Source of the DNA: Topomyia yanbarensis
Lineage: Eukaryota; Arthropoda; Insecta; Diptera; Culicidae
Length of the DNA stretch: 64,000 nucleotides
Assembly (NCBI RefSeq): GCF_030247195.1
Contig: NC_080672.1
Location: 376,192,166 to 376,256,165 of the forward strand
Direction of reading: 5' to 3'
Every line of letters starts with the position of its first letter. The first letter of the stretch is position 1. Below, in pieces: positions 1 to 12,380 of this stretch. The notes under the pieces are model-generated. The model saw only the letters and a list, made by a program, of their open reading frames with translations, had not been told where the DNA came from and searched no databases. A program made the position numbers and the translations under genes.

Positions 1-1575
1 CTATTTCACAAATCATTTCTGGATTTAATGAATGACATATACAATGATCTTAACATTTTTACGTGAACATTTTCCCAGAACTCAAGCTATTATTCACGGA
101 TTCGTGAACTGGTTCTTGCGTGCTTTAGAATAAGTTCACTAATTTAGAAGATATTCCTAATCCTTTCACTCTAATGCAGCTCTGCCATTTTTTTTTGTAA
201 TTTTCATGTGAACTATTTCACAAAATTTAGAATATAATTCATACATTCAGTTTCGTTCCGAGAACTGTTTCATAAAATAGTACGTACGAGCAGTAGATAT
301 GTGAAAACTGTTAGGACTAATAAGAATATTACTATTAATTTGCTAAGATTCAGCGTAATGTCTGGAAAGAAAACCGATAACTGCGCTGAGCACCAAAAAT
401 ACATTACAGACTCACAATTCGTGTTCTGGGAATAGTTCATAAAACCAAAAGATACTGCAGTTCGATTACACTTTCATGATCCGGGTCCTTATTTAACGTT
501 ACCACGCGTAAATAATCGGATAGTAAGCTCAACACTAAAATATTATGATAACATGCGTTATACGCATGTGCTACGGGATTTCCTATATACATGGGACAAT
601 TAGGCGTATAACGGCAGTATTTATATTACGCAAATCGTGACAAAGCTGCTGAAATCATGAACATGGATTACACCACATGAAAAATCCAAGACTGATTTCA
701 TAAATAAAATAGTTACTATATTTTGAGAATAATTTACGCGAAAAATCTCATAAAACCATAAATATTGTTCAATTCTCCGCTCTTTTAGTCAATAAAGTTA
801 ATACAAATCAGTATATCCCCAAATTATGAACTATAATCATAATCAACTTCAATAGCGGTAACCCTACTAAACATCCGTCTGCAACGTCATGAATTGCGTG
901 AACTACATTTATGAAAACACAAATATTTCCATAACTAAGAGGTTTATTATTCATGATTTCGCGAGCTTGATTACAATTTTGTAATCAAGCTCGCGATTCG
1001 GTTCGTTTTACGAAATTATGATTCTTTTGTCAAAAATTTAAGAACAATATTTCTTATAGGAATGGTCCTTATTTTGCGCAACGCTTGAACACTACTTTGG
1101 CGGCACAGAGGGTAAGTATTTGGCCTCCTAAGTTATTCGTCCTGTGGTCGAGTCCCACACAGGAAGGATTTTCAGTGTCAGCAGCACCAGCCATGCGAGT
1201 TGCGAAATCTGTTACGATAGAAATTAAACATTCTGGAAAGGAATGGTTGTGCCAAGGTGTCAGTATTCGTCACGCCGATATACGCCGCTGCACCACAGCC
1301 GATGGCTGCCAAAAGCGTGACGCAGTTAAATTTTAAAAAAAATCGCATTCGCCTCATAAAAATATTGACGCACATATCTATACGAGCCTCAATTGAGTTA
1401 TTGTTTTGAAACTGTAAGTGGTGTGAATCTCGTCCATTCCAATCAAAACACTTTATCTCCTAGAATATAAGAAATTTAGCGTTCAAATTTTGTACAAGTA
1501 ATTTTTGAAGTTAGATGTTCGTTCTTTTATTGCTCTAGATGGTTAGATTCCTTTCAAAATGTCCCGAAGACGGAA
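1..1575. other. AT-rich intergenic or old-repeat sequence, no gene seen
   Basis: No coding region is recognisable; the open frames of 60-85 codons near 1.1-1.4 kb overlap on both strands and have no family features. Around 380-410 there is a phrase (gctgagcaccaaaaa and flanks) that resembles one near 32.46 kb (gctgagtaccaaaaa), so at least part of this stretch is a dispersed repeat. A perfect 17-bp hairpin sits at 960-995. Confidence 0.5.
960..995. repeat. Perfect 17-bp hairpin with 2-nt loop
   Basis: The arm cgcgagcttgattacaa (960-976) is followed after two bases by its exact reverse complement (979-995). Such a tight perfect hairpin in otherwise unremarkable AT-rich DNA may be the end of a decayed foldback element or a replication slippage product. 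No transcription unit is visible beside it. Confidence 0.8.
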
Positions 1576-1589
1576 TTCTTAGTGAAGTT

Positions 1590-3680
1590 CGGAAAATCCG
1601 CGTAAAAAAACCGCGTTCATTGGAAAATCCGCGTAAAAAACCGCGTTTTTTGCGCGGATTTCGCTATTAACACGGATTTTGCAAAAATGTGATATTATTA
1701 ATATTGTAAGTCCTTTTGAATGCAAAAGACTTAGTAGATTTTCAGAAAGATGAAAGAGACGGGTCTGGACTCCTTATGGCCCACATTTCAACAATATGGG
1801 TATTTTCGGAACGGTCTTGAAGAGTAGGTACTAGAAACTTATGTTTGACGCTATTTTGAAATCCAAGATGGCGACTTCCGGTTCAGTGCAAATTTTCTAC
1901 AACCCATGCAATATGGGTACTGTCGGAATGGTGCTGACGAATCGGTGCCAGAAATTTATGTTTGACGCTATTTTGAAATCCAAGATGGCGACTTCCGGTT
2001 TAGCGAAATTCGCTATAACCCAATCAATACAGTGAAGATCCGATTTCATCACAACCCGATTTTATCAGCCCACGATTTTATCTACCTCCGAATTTATCAG
2101 CTTTTTGACCCGATTTTATCAGCTTCGTATGAAAATTGATAGTTGGTATTTTGATGGGCTATAGCAGACGAACCAAGTTGAATTCGAGTAAATCTTTTCT
2201 TGAGCATATTTCTCTTATCTTAGAGATCCGAAATACGCAAAAAAAAAATATTTTGGAATATTTTAAAAGCTTCGTTTTCATTAAAAGAAAGAAACATATA
2301 TGTCCAGATCTCATCAATGTCCCTGTTTTATCAGCCTAAAATTCACCACGGAACTGATGAAAACGTGTCTTCACTGCATGGGTATTTTAAGAATAGTCTT
2401 GACGAGTAGGTGCCATAAATTGATTTTTGACGCCACATTGAAATCAAAGATGGCGACCTCCGGTTTAGCGAAATTCCCGCATGAAAAACTTCCAAAAATG
2501 CTCATATTGATTGGGTTATAGCGAATTTCGCTAAACCGGAAATCGCTATCTTGGATTTCAAAATGGCGTCAAAAATCAATTTTTGGAACCTACTTGTTAA
2601 GATCATTTCGAAAACACCCATATTGACTGGGTTATAGCGAATGTGGCTAACCCGGAAGTCACAATCTTGGAATTCAAAATGGCGTCAAACGTCAACTTTT
2701 GTCTCCTACTTGTCAAGACCATCCCGAAAATACCCATATTGATTGGGTTATAGTAAATTTCGCTAAACGGGAAGTAGCCACCTTGGGTTTCAAAATGGCG
2801 TCAAACTTAAATTTCTGGCACCTACTCTTCAAGACCATTCCTAAAATATCCATATGACATGGGTTATAGTGAATTTCGTTAAACCGGAAGTAGCCATCTT
2901 GGATTTCAAAATGGCCACAAATATCAATTTCTGGCACTTACTCATTAGGACCATTCCGAAAATACCCATATTGATTGGGGTTATAGTGAACTGCACTAAA
3001 CCGGAAGTCGCCATCTTGGATTTAAAAACGGAGGCAGCAATCATTTTCTAGCCACAGATATCAATTTCTGGCACCTACTCTTCAAGACCATTCCAAAAAT
3101 ACCCACATTGATTCGATTATAACGAATTTCGCTAAACCGGAAGTTGCCACCTTGGATTTCAAAATGGCGTCAAAAATCAATTTCTGGCACCTACACTTCA
3201 AGACCATTCCGAAAATACCCATATTGATAGGGTTATAGCGAATTTCGCTAAACCGGAAGTCGCCATCTTGGTATTCAAAATGGCGCCAAACATCAATTTC
3301 TGGCACCTACTCTTTAAGACCATTCCGAAAATAACCATATTATTGAGGTGCGGGCCATAAGGAGTCTTCCAGAACCGTCTCTGCCAGACCCGTCCCTTCC
3401 ATCTTTTTGAAAATCTTCTAAGTCATTTGCATTCAAAAGGACTTAGAATATTTTTTGCAAAAACCGTGTTAATTGCGAAATCCGCGCAAAAAAACTACCA
3501 AAATTCTTCTAAGTTCTTTGCATTTAAAAGGGCTTGGAAATTTTTTTCAGAAAAAAAAATCAAAAGAAGAATATTTTTGCAAAAACCGCGTTAATTGGAA
3601 AATCCGCGTAAAAAACGCGTTAATTCGAAAATGCGCGTAAAAAAACCTCGTAAAAAACCGCGCGAAGAAAAACCTGAGTG
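1590..3680. mobile_element. Foldback-like element A with satellite arms
   Basis: The two ends are inverted copies of each other. The left part (about 1590-1800) carries CCGCGTAAAAAA-type motifs, a block with ccttttgaatgcaaaagact, and gacgggtctgg followed by actccttatggccca. The right part (about 3340-3680) carries the same blocks in reverse order and complement. The right tip is cctgagtg followed by TA (3673-3682), the same tip as the small MITEs near 6.1 and 11.5 kb. The interior (1780-3345) is made of about 117-bp satellite units that point right up to about 2.51 kb and left from about 2.52 kb, so the satellites themselves form the inner inverted repeat. No transposase is encoded. The left tip is not found and may be lost. 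The architecture recalls Drosophila FB elements, but a relationship by descent is not shown. Confidence 0.65.
1780..3345. repeat. About 117-bp satellite array, type A, head-to-head
   Basis: Each unit holds the core aagatggcgacttccggttt (or its complement) plus phrases such as caatatgggtattttcgga and gccagaaattgatttttgac. Cores occur near 1868, 1985 and 2450 in forward orientation and near 2551, 2665, 2780, 2894, 3011, 3147 and 3263 in reverse. Most spacings are 114-117 bp; the 3011-3147 step is longer because of a local insertion. Forward units meet reverse units at about 2510-2530. The core is shared with the arrays at 49.5-52.4 and 56.1-57.9 kb, but the linker differs, so this is a separate subfamily. 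Short open frames here are satellite translations, not genes. Confidence 0.85.
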
Positions 3681-3957
3681 TAACTTTGAAATGGGTTGAT
3701 GTGTACGGTACCAAGGATTGAGACTTATGTCAATTTGATATTTTGTCTACCCCCGATTTTCTGTTTCGTGGTAATAGATAGTATAAAATAACTCTTTGGT
3801 TATATTTTTATTGGTGCCGGAGGAAGTAACTATATTTAAAATCAATTTTACATAATTGTTGAGTTTAATCGTATAATTCTCAGGTTACTGCGGGAGCTTT
3901 TATGTTTGGTCGATTTATGAATTTTTGCTGAAAAAATGATTAATATGTAATTTTTTT

Positions 3958-4790
3958 CGAGATTTGTTCTACTGGAGCTCTAGAGCTAGGATCTCGAAAG
4001 GGGAGCCTCATCAGAATCCCTCACTACAATTGCAGACGAAACGGGAAATATCACCCACTAAAACAATACTTAAGGCCAATTACAGCGGGCCGTGATTCTG
4101 AATAACCGCATATTTGCATTTCTTGAACGATAGCAGGGACCATGAGTTTGATGCTTAATTTTCAGTGTACGGTTGAGATACTAGAAGAGAGTTTCCATAT
4201 ATCACTAGAGTTCCCGATTATGTCGCCATAGAACGTATTGTGTTGTTAATATGGGCGTTATTTTCTGATAGGTCTAACTAAAGGCACGAGGCTGCGCTGC
4301 AAGGACCAAGGGTAGAGATTTCCGGACGTGACTGATTCATGATCACGAGCGGTGGGTTGATGCTTGAGATTTAAATTTAAATTTTTAAATTTACAGACAG
4401 GTTTCAAAACGTTTACTTAATTACCGTAATGTTTTAATGTTAACGAGCGTAAGTATGTGTGGATGATTGCAATTGTAAGTTCGAGTTTGTTACCAGGGCT
4501 GATCTGCCCATGATCGCCTATCAGTCCCATAAAGATTGGAAATCCTATAGAAAACGGGACAACTATGCGATCATGGGTAGTGATGTAGAATATGAAAAAA
4601 GCACAAAACATAAAAATTTCGTAAGCCCTCTTGGTCTCCTCGATGCATCACTATCGAGACGTAATGCAAAAACCATCTTAAAACAATTGTCTGTCAGAGG
4701 TTCTCTAGCACTGATGTACGTAATTTGCTTGATTTTTTTCCGTGTAATAAAAGTAGCATTTCGAAATAATGCCAAAATTGATAAAGAGAC
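3958..4790 (+). repeat. Dispersed repeat family R, copy 1
   Basis: Blocks here recur in the same order near 16.24 kb and 19.06 kb: gttctactggagctc, cagaatccctcactacaatt, agacgaaacgggaaat, and ggccaattacagcgggccgt. The distal part (agccctcttggtctcctcga, near 4625) recurs near 20.31 kb. The family has no recognised protein and no obvious terminal repeats. A 205-codon open frame (4459-5076) starts inside the repeat and runs past it; I recognise no domain in it. It may be a non-autonomous LTR or other non-coding element. Confidence 0.55.
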
Positions 4791-6050
4791 AAACTGCACT
4801 TACTCATCTTTTTATTCACCTAATCACCAACGGCAATTTTCTACTGCAAACAGGTCTTCGTTATTGGTTCATTTTGCAGACTACCTGCTTTCCAATTGTA
4901 TACTTCCGTCAACATGCAGTATCAATATATCTATCAATCAGCTCACAAAACTACTCAATCACGAGCTTACTTCGAGGGGCACAGCTAGCCCCAAAAATAG
5001 CTTACTAATTGATACTGAATATAAAAAATTAAAGGGTTGTGTACAGGACACGACCACGGTGACATTAAAAATGTAGCTTTTTTCAAGAGCGTGCAAATGT
5101 ATTTTATCTATCACACATATCGACTCAAGTTCTTGCTCACTCGCCTGTTTTTTATGTTATAATTTGCTATATACCCTCCCCATTAAAACATAATTTATTG
5201 AAGGTCTTTTAACGGTAATCTATTAATTAATCAAGTATCTCACTAGGTGATTGGCATTATTTGGCTAATCCATCTAGTAAAAATAGGCTGGTCTGTCCAG
5301 AAAATATATTTAAAAGAAAAGTTCCATATTTAGAACCGTGACGAGGAAGCCCACGCCCAGCAACGGAAATATACAGATTCTTCATGAAATATGAAATTTC
5401 ATTTTCCATTTAAATTTTCAATAATGTATTAATGAACTTAAGTAAACAATCTTAAGGTTAAGTATTTCTTGATCGATTAGTGGTGAAAAAAATGAAATTA
5501 TTTGATAAATTACATTGTTATGCAACGTTCGCACTACCAGTTAAAACGGGTTTTATGCTATCTTGGTGACATTTTCTCTTGTTGCTAATTATTAAAACGT
5601 GTTATAACTCTGTAGTGTAAACATTGTATTATTAAACCAATTCTGCAGCGTTTTATGTTATATAGGTGTTTTATGTGGTAATAGGACTGACATAATTATA
5701 TCTTCAGTACAGCGGTTTGTTGCATAATTTCAAACAGATATATTTTAAAATTTAAATTAGTATACCTAACCGTTCAATTTGTTGTATACTTTAAAACGCA
5801 ATTAGAACTGTGTTTTAACTACATAGGGCAGGACAGATACTCTGACTGGATAAACTGGGAAAACAATTTTAAGTCCAGTAACGATTAAGACATGGCTTGA
5901 ATTTGAATCGAAAAAGAACACCCGCCTAAACTGCTGCTGGGACGGTAAGTTCTGTTTTAAAATTTTCCGTTGTGTACAGTACGAAACAAAAGTGTTTGAA
6001 ATTAGAAAACAAAAAGTTCTGCTGGGAATGTGATTGTTTCCGATGCAATT
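4791..6050. other. No gene or element recognised
   Basis: AT-rich sequence with many stops. The only long frame is the tail of the 4459-5076 open frame, which has no recognisable motif. No terminal repeats, tRNA-like boxes or transposase motifs are seen. Confidence 0.4.
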
Positions 6051-6051
6051 A

Positions 6052-6186
6052 CACTCAGGTTTTTTTTACGCAGGGGATACAGGCCGTGCAAATGAAAACC
6101 GCCTAAATTTAAAAAAAAACGCGTAAATGAAAACCGCGGAAATTTCAAAATTCGCGTAAAAAATACCGCGTAATAAAACCTGAGTG
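6052..6186. mobile_element. Small MITE, CACTCAGGT ends, TA duplication
   Basis: A 135-bp element beginning cactcaggttttttttacgc and ending with its partner aacctgagtg, flanked on both sides by TA (6050-6051 and 6187-6188). The interior is made of CCGCG/CGCGTAAA motifs like the 33-bp repeats of the larger copy at 11.28-11.54 kb. The TA duplication fits Tc1/mariner-type transposition in trans, but no cognate transposase is assigned. Confidence 0.75.
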
Positions 6187-6659
6187 TACTCCCCTATATA
6201 AAATACTACGCTGCTGAACAGTGCAATAACTACAGAAGCACGTTGTCAGATGCCTTACTGATAAAAAACATATAACCAAAATATGAAACATATGAAAACC
6301 AATAGGCTCTTTACCCTATGCAGCTACAATGCGCCGTAAACATGGATTAACAAGTTACAACGCACACGCATGCATAAAAATAAATATATTTTATTCAAAC
6401 GCAACACTCTTAAGCAGCACACACCATATTGAATTAAATCCAAACCACCCCACCCACCCACTTTGCAAATCATTCTGTGACACCGTGCTGGTACCCGAAA
6501 AATCCGCACACGGCCACCGCTGCCGAAAATGCATAGCGTCTACCGCTTATTGTAGTGCCCACACGCTGCAGCCATGATCTTACCCGTTCGAAAAAACTGA
6601 TTCAAACGGGTACGCGTCACCTCTATTTATAAACTAACCGTATATGGTTTAGTCACATA
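6187..6659. other. No gene recognised
   Basis: Moderate-GC stretch with two short overlapping open frames on opposite strands (61 and 82 codons). Neither has a recognisable domain, signal peptide or repeat. Treated as intergenic. Confidence 0.4.
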
Positions 6660-6667
6660 GGTGCGAG

Positions 6668-7098
6668 CAGGGATGCCAAGTGTTTTTTCCAAGAAGTCTG
6701 TAATAATTTTCGAAAAAGTCTGGAATTGTCTGGATGGCCTAATTTTTTTGAAACAGCTTGAGGATTGAATTTGAGGCTATGAGCTTTCAGCATCTTGGAT
6801 TGTTGAAATTTCCAGCTGATGCAAACTCAACAAAATTTATTCGCTTTTGGCGAACAAAAACTGTGCCATTTTGTGTTCCCAGCTATTCTAAAAAGTTTTG
6901 TTTTCAAAATCGTAGCTCGAAAAGTGGTTTAAAAATCAACGATGCATTCTTGTATCTCATTTTGTTATTTTTCAAATTGTCTGGATAAATCTGGACAAAT
7001 TTTCTGAAATCTGGATCAGAAAAACATAAATCTGTATGTCTGGACGACGCTTAAAAATCTGGAAGAATCCAGATAAATCTGGAAGGTTGGCACCCCTG
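6668..7098. mobile_element. hAT-type MITE with perfect 8-bp duplication
   Basis: The 431-bp element begins cagggatgccaa and ends ttggcacccctg, an inverted pair with one mismatch. It is bracketed by an exact 8-bp direct repeat ggtgcgag at 6660-6667 and 7099-7106. CAGGG-type ends plus 8-bp duplications are diagnostic of the hAT superfamily. The interior is full of tctgga/tctggat repeats. The 76-codon frame inside (6758-6988) has no transposase features, so the element is non-autonomous. Confidence 0.88.
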
Positions 7099-7106
7099 GG
7101 TGCGAG

Positions 7107-9526
7107 TGTGTGCAAATGCCAACGTTGCCGAAAATCGATAGCGCTTATTGCATCGCCCGGAGACGATGTTGTTCGTATGAGACAAGAGCAACAACTGATT
7201 TAAACGGACATGCGTCGCTTCTATTTATGACTTTTCGTCTTTCATTGAGTCACTAAGCTGCCCTCTTTTGACGGCTGTGTCTGAGAAATCTGCCTCACGA
7301 ATGGTAATTTTCCCGTTTTTCGTGAACTTTTTAATTTTACCAATTTCCAAAAGTCTACTTTTATTGGGGAGATATTAAATTATTACCAATATTTAAGTTA
7401 GGTGTTTCTGAATCGGTTGGTGTATGAATGATTAAAATCCATCTAGTAATATCGGAGTTATAAGCGTGCAAACCTTACATAGTTTCGTTACATGGGAGAT
7501 AGTTTAGATTTTAGAATGACACCTAGCCCCAGATAGTGGAGTAAGACATTTTTAATGTCAAAACTGAACCTGAAACCGCGTAACCACTATGGAACCATAT
7601 ATGGAAAGTAATAGTGCTGAAAAACAAAAGATCTTTTCTCAGACTCTAAAGAAGCATACTACATTTATGCGGTCGATTAATCGGGCCGTTGCTGCTGGAT
7701 CATACCTTCGCGGAACGAAACTCAAACGGGCACTTGAATGGCACTTGATCCACCAAATAAGTGTTGCGGCGCCAGAGATGGCTAATGGGCATTTAATTGT
7801 TGTTATTCTGTGGCAAAAGCATCAACAACATCTCACTTACTCGTAACGCTTGTTTTTGCCCATTTCTACTCTATTTCTTTTTGAGACCTCAATGGGAACA
7901 CTGTAACAATCACTCGCTCGATTTGTTTGGGGTTTCGAATTTAATCTACCGCTTTTCTGAAGACCCAACACCGCAGTTAGAGCTATCGATTGCGGTATCA
8001 TTTGATTTCTAAACATTTTAATTATTACTTTCAACGTATCAAGTCGCGAATATAGCATTGTCATTCGTTCATTGAATTTTTTGATGCGTTTCAAACATGA
8101 TACACGGATGATATTCAAAGCCTAAACCGAGGCATCAAGAGAACGTTCGGTTGTCATACGGAGAACCTCGTTTAAATTGGAATTAATTCTATACTGAAAC
8201 TGAATCTGCCCTCCAGTCACTGTGATACGAAATAATGAACACCCGCGACGGGTTTATTAGTGATGTAACCGTTATGAATGCGATTAAGTAAGTGGGATAT
8301 TAAGTTACGAGTGTCAATTGCAAATGTTTATAATAAGACATTTCCAAATTTGTTACAAGAGTGTTTTGAATGCCTCAGAAATAATATGGGCAACTTCAAA
8401 GAATAAAGTTTGGAATGTCTGTCATTTCTGTCGGTCCATGCATAGATTCATCGTTGGAACCGAAACAAAGAAAAATGCCCCTTACAACAACTGCCCACAG
8501 TGAGAATATTATCTTTCCGACTGTTTGTGCTCCTACTAGGCATCCGTGCAATAGAATCGAAAACAAACCGTATGGATCTCTCGATGACAAAAGGATAAAG
8601 TTAATGCGCTATCATCAATAAGCCACCTTCACAGAATTGTCGTCAAACTTCAAGGAAAATACAGAATGAAAATAAAAGCAAACTAACTTGATTACCGCAT
8701 AAATTCTGCTGCGGCTTCGAGCAAAGCAAACACACAGATTGGGCCGAAAAAAAAGAAATTTTCCCCGAAAAAAAAGAACTGCGTGGATGCCACCGTCGTG
8801 AACTAATAGCCCACTGTGTGTGGTGGCTATGATCGACCGAAAAGAAAAGACGTTCTCTGACAATTTGATTCCAATTTTCCCATCCACCTCCTAGACTATG
8901 ACGTGCGACGATTCTACCGGGCGGTAACATCTCTATGCCGATGATGGACGAGCTGGTTCAGTGAACGAACAGACAGGCAACGCCAACAGTGCTACAACAT
9001 TGTGCGGGTGGTCTACCCATCTCGGCATGACGTCAAGCTCTCGTCTCTCGTTCATCTTCGTAGGTAACTATACCCAGCATCCGTTTCAGACGGGGCCTCA
9101 TTTGTCACTCTCTCTGGCGGCACATTACACGGGAAATTATATTGTTTGGCAGTTTGGCTCTATTTTTACCGAATTCAAGAATGGGATTAATCAAACACTC
9201 TTCCCGGGAAACTGGCGTGATTGATTTTGTGTCGGTATTCGGATACGGCCGGTTCCATGCTAGGAAAAGCAAGACAACCGGGGTGGTAGGTTTCTGCGAA
9301 GGGTTTCGTGGCCGGAGAGTTGGCTTTTCACGAATGATGCTATAGCTATAATGGTTTTGGATATCTTATGAAAAGGTTGTAGTATTATAAATTAACTTTT
9401 TTGTTTAAACAAAATTTGAAATAATTTAATTGAAGGGACATTTACATTCCATAAAAAAAAATTACATTTTGGTCTGGTCAATAGCAAGAAATTTAAAAAA
9501 GCATTTAAAGTTGTTGATAATTAAAA
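7107..9526. other. Intergenic stretch, no gene recognised
   Basis: Slightly more GC-rich than its surroundings, especially 8.4-9.3 kb, and apparently free of the repeats seen elsewhere in the window. Open frames of 60-95 codons overlap on both strands (for example 7589-7846 plus, 8615-8930 minus) but none shows a family motif or convincing splice context. It could hold regulatory DNA or UTR of an unseen gene. Confidence 0.35.
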
Positions 9527-9534
9527 CACTAAGA

Positions 9535-9764
9535 CAGCGGTTCTCAAACTTTTTCATACCACGGACCCCTTATCACCCTGGGTTGCCGCGCACCCCGCGG
9601 ATAAACACCGATTTAGCATGCTATCAATATGTTATTTTCAGTTTGTTAGGAAACAAGACTTGAAATTTTAATCTGCGCGCGGAAAATATATTTCACTTCG
9701 CTGACCCTCAGCAACGACATCGCGACCCCCTAGGGGTCCGCGGACCACAGGTTGAGAATCGCTA
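9535..9764. mobile_element. hAT-type MITE (CAGCGGTTCTCAA) with perfect 8-bp duplication
   Basis: The 230-bp element begins cagcggttctcaa and ends ttgagaatcgcta, with subterminal ccacgga/tccgcggacc. An exact 8-bp direct repeat, cactaaga, flanks it at 9527-9534 and 9765-9772. The ends match the widespread hAT MITE class CAGCGGTTCTCAA. It contains no coding sequence. Confidence 0.9.
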
Positions 9765-9772
9765 CACTAAGA

Positions 9773-10190
9773 TTTTATTAATTTTACTCATTCTTTAAAT
9801 ACGTGTTATAAACATTACTAATTTTAGTAATTATAATAATTACATTACCATTGCTGTCGGCTCCGACAGCATAGGTCATTAAATTGACTTTACGCTTGTC
9901 CGGACATGCCGCAGACTCAGGTGATTCGCATTTAATGCCAAAAGATCCTGACTCCTGCGCTGCAGAAGACAAAAAGCTAAGTAACCGGGAAACTCTAAGC
10001 TTGTTCATTGACCCTACTCCACGCTTTTCTAAACTTTCTTACTTCAAATCCTTGCTCTCCCTTGAGTACTATGGCTCTTAATATTTGAAAAAATACTTCA
10101 CCTTCCAGTCCCTTGCTAATTATATGTCGTTACAATATAAAAAAGGAAAAAGATTGACTCACTATAAGTCGTTAATAAAAAAGGAAAAAA
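9773..10190. repeat. Decayed dispersed repeat related to 29.8 kb
   Basis: The phrase cttgctctcccttgagtact at about 10048 and its neighbours (atggctctta, acttcaaatcc) reappear in complement near 29790-29830 (agagccatagtactcaagtg). The latter copy lies inside a hairpin element, so this is probably a decayed member of the same family. No coding potential. Confidence 0.5.
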
Positions 10191-11283
10191 TTATAATAAT
10201 CTTATTAACGATACTATTTTTTCTAATTGATTAAATCAATTTAATTATTTGTTTCATTTATTTCGTTATTATCACTAATTTTATTCGTTTTACTGATTTA
10301 TTCATTTTATTTATTTCATTAATTTTATTTTAACAATTTTATGCAACTTAATTTTATTATTTTGTTTTACTTTATTCATTTTATTAATTTTATTTATTGC
10401 GATAATTTTGATATAATCTTTTATTTTGTTAAGCACATGTAGACGTTGAATATTATTACAATATTTACTTATCTCAAGTAGCACTCTCCTGGTAACAACT
10501 ACGTTATGAAAAAAGCGCGCTTTAATCATATACCACAGTATATGAGCAAAGTGCGCTGTTTCATATTTTTAACATATTTCTAATTTCAGTTAAATAGTGA
10601 GAATGATAGCTCTGCAATTGGTCGTGCAACCTGCGCAAAGTTTATGATTAGTTTCACAACTGTCATTGCTGTTTGCATACTTGATACTATTGTCTAAATG
10701 TACAGTGGTATGTTGTAGAATCAGTCAAAAATCAAGTGAAAACCCTTTTCAAACACATTAAACAATAAAAACAATGTTGCAGTTTTTCAATATTTAAAAC
10801 TTTCAATAAGTTGCAATTGCTTCTAAGAAAATATACTATTCATTATTTCTACGGCTAATGTCATTGATAAAGCAAAACATGGCAAATTCACGGCGTTGAG
10901 TGATTGTATGCTAATGAGAATGCGACGTGCTTTATATGATGGAAGAGGAAATGTCGTTCAGTTTAGCTTACGAAGTACGTACGAAAGATATTGTTTTTGG
11001 ACTGAATTGATGCGGTTTTCGTGCAGGTTACTATATTTATTTACTATGCTATAATCCTCTCTAAGGAGGAAAAATTGGGTTAACACAAATCTTTCTACAA
11101 AATTTTTGGTGAAACCACTGTTTGAGCGTGAAGGGCGCAAATCCTAACTCAATAAAGTCATGGGTCTATTCCGACAATAAGTTAGTGTCGGTTTCAGATG
11201 AGATGATGTCGAAACGCACCCACGACTTTAGTTTTATTTATTTTATTCATTCGGTTCATTTTATTGGTTTTATTCCTTGTATA

Positions 11284-11541
11284 CTCAGGTTTTTTTTACG
11301 CGGAGAATACAGGCCGCGTAAATGAAAACCGCGTAAATTTCAAAATCCGCGTAAATGAATACCGTGCAAATTTCAAAATCCGCGTAAATGAAGACCGCTT
11401 ACATTTAAGAATCCGCGTTAAAGGGAACCTCGTTGAAGGATACCGCGTAAATTTCAAAATCCGCGTAAATGAAAACCGCGTAAATTTCAGAATCCGCGTA
11501 AAAAATACCGCGCAAAAAAACCGCGTAAAAAAACTTGAGTG
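11284..11541. mobile_element. MITE with internal 33-bp tandem repeats
   Basis: The ends ctcaggttttttttacgcgg and aaaaaacttgagtg are inverted, with TA at 11282-11283 and 11542-11543. The interior repeats a 33-bp unit of the type cgcgtaaatgaaaaccgcg plus taaatttcaaaatc several times. Because 33 is divisible by three, a plus frame stays open (11264-11614) and translates as an 11-residue repeat RVNENRVNFKI. I treat this as a by-product of the repeat, not as a protein gene. The tip is shared with elements at 6.05 and 3.68 kb. Confidence 0.75.
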
Positions 11542-11794
11542 TATTCATTTTATTGATTTCAGTTTTAGTCATTTTATGTATTCCATTATTAAGTTTATTT
11601 ATTTCATTCAGTGAATTGACTTGTTTATTTTGATAATTTTAGCAACTTCATAATTTTTAAAATTTTATTGTTTTTGGCTTTCTTTACTCTGATAATTTTG
11701 ATTGATTTTCTTCATTTGACAACTCTTATTAATTACATTTGTTTTGTTTATTTAATTCATTTTATGTATTTTAATCATTAATCATTAATCACCC

Positions 11795-12363
11795 AATTGA
11801 CGAATTTCGCGCTAAATCGTATTCTGAGTTGGCAGCACCCTCTCAGATTTTAATGAAACTTTCTCTACATGAAGACTTTGTCACAAAAAGCCACTTTGCA
11901 TACTTTGTTTTTCCAAAAATGACCTAGCCTGTCCTTTGAAATGGGTCAAGCTTTTTTTCTCAATTTTTATCAAATGGCTATAGTCTAAAAATGAAAAATC
12001 CTACAAAAAATGATGTAGTAGTGATTTTCACAAAATAAGTCAAATTTTTTAGTACTGAAAAAATTCTTCATCGACTCCTACACTGAAAAAAATCAATTTT
12101 AAAAACTTAAAGTCGATTTACAAAAAAAAAAACATCTTTGATTTGGATGAAATTTCGTTCCTAGATAGGTAATTATGTTCCTTATCTACCGTCAAAAATT
12201 CAAGTTGGGCACTTTAAAGGAAGTTTTTTGAAAAAAACTTTTTTTGTCCTAAATGATTTTTTTTCAGTGTGTTTTTGTGCCCAAGTTTTCATTTGCAGAA
12301 AGTTTCATTTAAATTTGAGAGGCGGCTGCCAACATTTGTTCGAATTCGCAAAATTCGTCAATT
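11795..12363. mobile_element. 569-bp inverted-repeat element
   Basis: The left end aattgacgaatttcgcgc and, further in, gagttggcagcaccctctca and atgaaactttct are mirrored at the right end (agaaagtttcat, tgagaggcggctgccaac, aaaattcgtcaatt). The arms are about 70-80 bp and diverged. No coding sequence lies inside, and the target duplication is unclear, so the superfamily is not assigned. Confidence 0.7.
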
Positions 12364-12380
12364 ATAATTTTATAGATATT

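Noticed and set aside
4459..5076. 205-codon open frame as a host gene
   Set aside because: The first half lies in dispersed repeat R, codon pattern and composition look non-coding, and no domain is recognisable.
7837..8118. Overlapping 71- to 93-codon frames as exons of a host gene
   Set aside because: No domain, and the frames on the two strands overlap almost completely without splice support.
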